A stretch of DNA of 12,575 nt from JBDZUZ01 sp040255445 (GTDB lineage Bacteria > Planctomycetota > Phycisphaerae > Phycisphaerales > UBA1924), in the NCBI GenBank assembly GCA_040255445.1, contig JBDZUZ010000114.1, forward strand, positions 1 to 12,575, in the 5' to 3' direction. A model generated the notes under the pieces. It had not been told where the DNA came from, made no database searches, and worked only from the letters and a program-made list of their open reading frames with translations. Shown in pieces: positions 11,224 to 12,575 of the stretch. Made by a program: the position numbers and the translations under genes. Within the stretch, counting starts at the first letter, position 1. Each line of letters begins with the position of its first letter.

Positions 11224-12575
11224 GTGCAGGCGATCGGTGCGAGAGATGAGCAGGCCGAGGCGGCGGCGGCCGAAGTCGGGCACGCCGAGGAGCGGGGCCT
11301 GCTGCGGCGGTGGAAGCGTAGAGACTTCACGAGCGTCGGGGGCGGGATGGATCCCGCCGCGGATGTGGGCCCGCTGATGTCGCGGATCCTCCGCTGCCGC
11401 GGGCTGGGCGATGCCGCCGCGGCGGAGCTGTTCCTCTCGCCGCTGCTCAAGCACCTGCACGATCCATCGCTGATGCCGGACCTGGACCGCGCTGCGGAGC
11501 GGATCCTCGCCGCGGCGAAACGTGGCGAGACGATCGCGATCTACGGGGACTACGACGTCGACGGTGTGACCGCGACGGCGATCCTGTATCACACGCTGCG
11601 GCACATCTGCCCCGCGGCGAGCATTGTGACGTATGTGCCGCACCGGCTCGAAGAGGGGTACGGGCTCAACGCCGAGGCGATCGCGGAGCTCGCTGATGCG
11701 GGCGCAAAGGTCATCGTCAGCGTCGATTGCGGGATCACCGCGGTTGAGCCGGCGCGGGTTGCGCGGGAGCGCGGCGTCGATCTGATCATCACCGATCATC
11801 ACAATCCGCCCGCGGATGATTCGCTGCTGCCGCCGGCCTTCGCCGTGGTGCATCCGCGGCGGCCGGGGTCGCGGTACCCGTACGGCGAATTGTGCGGCGC
11901 GGGCGTGGCTTTCAAGCTGGCGTGGCGGCTGGCGACGATGGAATGCGGCGGTGTACGCGTCGGCGAATCGACGCGCGATCTGCTGCTGGAGTTGCTGGGC
12001 TTGTGCTCGCTGGGCGTGATCGCGGACGTGGTGCCGCTCAACGGCGAGAACCGTGTGATCGCATCGTTTGGCCTGAAGCGCATCAAGCATTCGAGGCTGG
12101 AGGGGCTGCGGGCGCTGGTCGAGGCGAGCGGGCTGGCGGGTGAGAACGTCGAGGCGGAGGATGTGGGTTTCAAGCTCGGGCCGCGGCTGAACGCGTGCGG
12201 GCGCATGGGGCACGCTCGGGAGGCGGTGGAGCTCCTGACGACGGCGACAGGGCCGCGGGCGATTGAGATCGCGACGCAGCTCTCGCGGCAGAACGATGAG
12301 CGGCGGGCCACCGAGCAGCGGATCCTGGAAGAGGCGATCGAGCTCGCCATGGCCGCGGGGATGACGGGGCCCGACAAGCGGGCGATCGTGCTCGCGGCGG
12401 AGGGATGGCACGCGGGCGTGGTGGGGATCGTGTGCTCGCGGCTGGTCGAGCGGTTTCATCGGCCGGCGATCTTGCTGGTGCGGAACGCGGACCACTGCGC
12501 GGGGTCGGGGCGGTCGATCGATGGGTTCAATCTCCACGGCGCGCTGGAGAAGTGCGCAGCGCGACTGCTGACCTT
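11224..12575 (+). CDS. recJ: RecJ single-stranded-DNA exonuclease, 5' part (cut by window end)
   Basis: About 450 codons of recJ are present and run off the right edge without a stop. RecJ degrades single-stranded DNA 5' to 3' in recombination, mismatch repair and fork repair. From the GTG at 11224 the DHH-family motifs are IYGDYDVDG with Asp109, Asp111 and Asp113, SVDCGIT with Asp168, and ITDHHNP at Asp191-His192-His193. They are followed by the YPYGELCGAGVAFKLAWRLA region, FKLGPRLNACGRMGHA, GWHAGVVGIVCSRLVERFHR and GSGRSIDGFNLHG of the DHHA1 part. The order is that of full-length RecJ, so the enzyme is probably intact and active with Mn or Mg. The start is uncertain: GTG 11224 has GGAGG, ATG 11212 does not, and the first 30 or so residues are Ala/Glu-rich and not conserved. 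The minus strand opposite is also open but is a composition artefact. pduO lies divergently upstream. Confidence 0.96.
   Translation, partial: MQAIGARDEQAEAAAAEVGHAEERGLLRRWKRRDFTSVGGGMDPAADVGPLMSRILRCRGLGDAAAAELFLSPLLKHLHDPSLMPDLDRAAERILAAAKRGETIAIYGDYDVDGVTATAILYHTLRHICPAASIVTYVPHRLEEGYGLNAEAIAELADAGAKVIVSVDCGITAVEPARVARERGVDLIITDHHNPPADDSLLPPAFAVVHPRRPGSRYPYGELCGAGVAFKLAWRLATMECGGVRVGESTRDLLLELLGLCSLGVIADVVPLNGENRVIASFGLKRIKHSRLEGLRALVEASGLAGENVEAEDVGFKLGPRLNACGRMGHAREAVELLTTATGPRAIEIATQLSRQNDERRATEQRILEEAIELAMAAGMTGPDKRAIVLAAEGWHAGVVGIVCSRLVERFHRPAILLVRNADHCAGSGRSIDGFNLHGALEKCAARLLT

Noticed and set aside
11122..12537. Open frame of 471 codons on the minus strand
   Set aside because: It is antisense to recJ, whose DHH motifs are clear. 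Its product is an Arg/Pro/His-rich artefact.

Overview
The window reads as a GC-rich chromosome segment of a planctomycete, most likely near the Phycisphaerae. This placement is inferred from the type IV pilin-like proteins with the FTLVEILIVVVILGILAA start, from secreted SUMF1-like proteins ending in PEP-CTERM-like tails, and from many short dispersed hairpin repeats. No rRNA marker is present to confirm it.

Left part (1-4046, all + strand): three pseudopilin genes (169, 725, 1644), two small single-pass membrane proteins (1270, 2214) and a membrane-anchored SpoIIE/RsbU-type PP2C phosphatase (2538). A strong Rho-independent terminator (633-669) separates the first pilin from the rest, and an upstream copy of its 3' arm could allow attenuation. 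The genes look like a type II secretion/type IV pilus-like module, with a phosphatase that may link to a partner-switching signalling route.

Middle (4068-5627): a MazG-like nucleotide pyrophosphohydrolase on the - strand, then a compact rpsL-rpsG pair (ribosomal proteins S12 and S7). The pair has its own candidate promoter, a leader hairpin, a structured S12-S7 spacer and a strong terminator. No fusA or tuf follows. S12 carries Arg at position 88, where most bacteria have Lys.

Right part (5634-11107): a RimJ/RimL-like GNAT acetyltransferase (-), a ThiF-type E1-like adenylyltransferase (+), two paralogous secreted SUMF1-like PEP-CTERM proteins (+) and a PduO-type cob(I)alamin adenosyltransferase (-). 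All five gaps between the genes from rpsG to pduO hold a repeat element. The two gaps around the acetyltransferase gene hold 167-bp family I elements in opposite orientations. The next three hold family II hairpin arrays, whose stems show compensatory base changes.

Right edge (from about 11224): the 5' part of recJ (single-strand DNA exonuclease), transcribed away from pduO and cut by the window end.

No tRNA, rRNA, CRISPR array or transposase gene was seen. No gene-free stretch exceeds 300 bases; the longest gaps (5566-5805, 8917-9172, 10241-10441) are mostly terminator or repeat sequence. The most notable items are the two repeat families, S12 Arg88, the cysteine-poor SUMF1-like pair with PAP/PGP sorting tails, and the pilin attenuator-like terminator. 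No clear new defence or mobile system was found.
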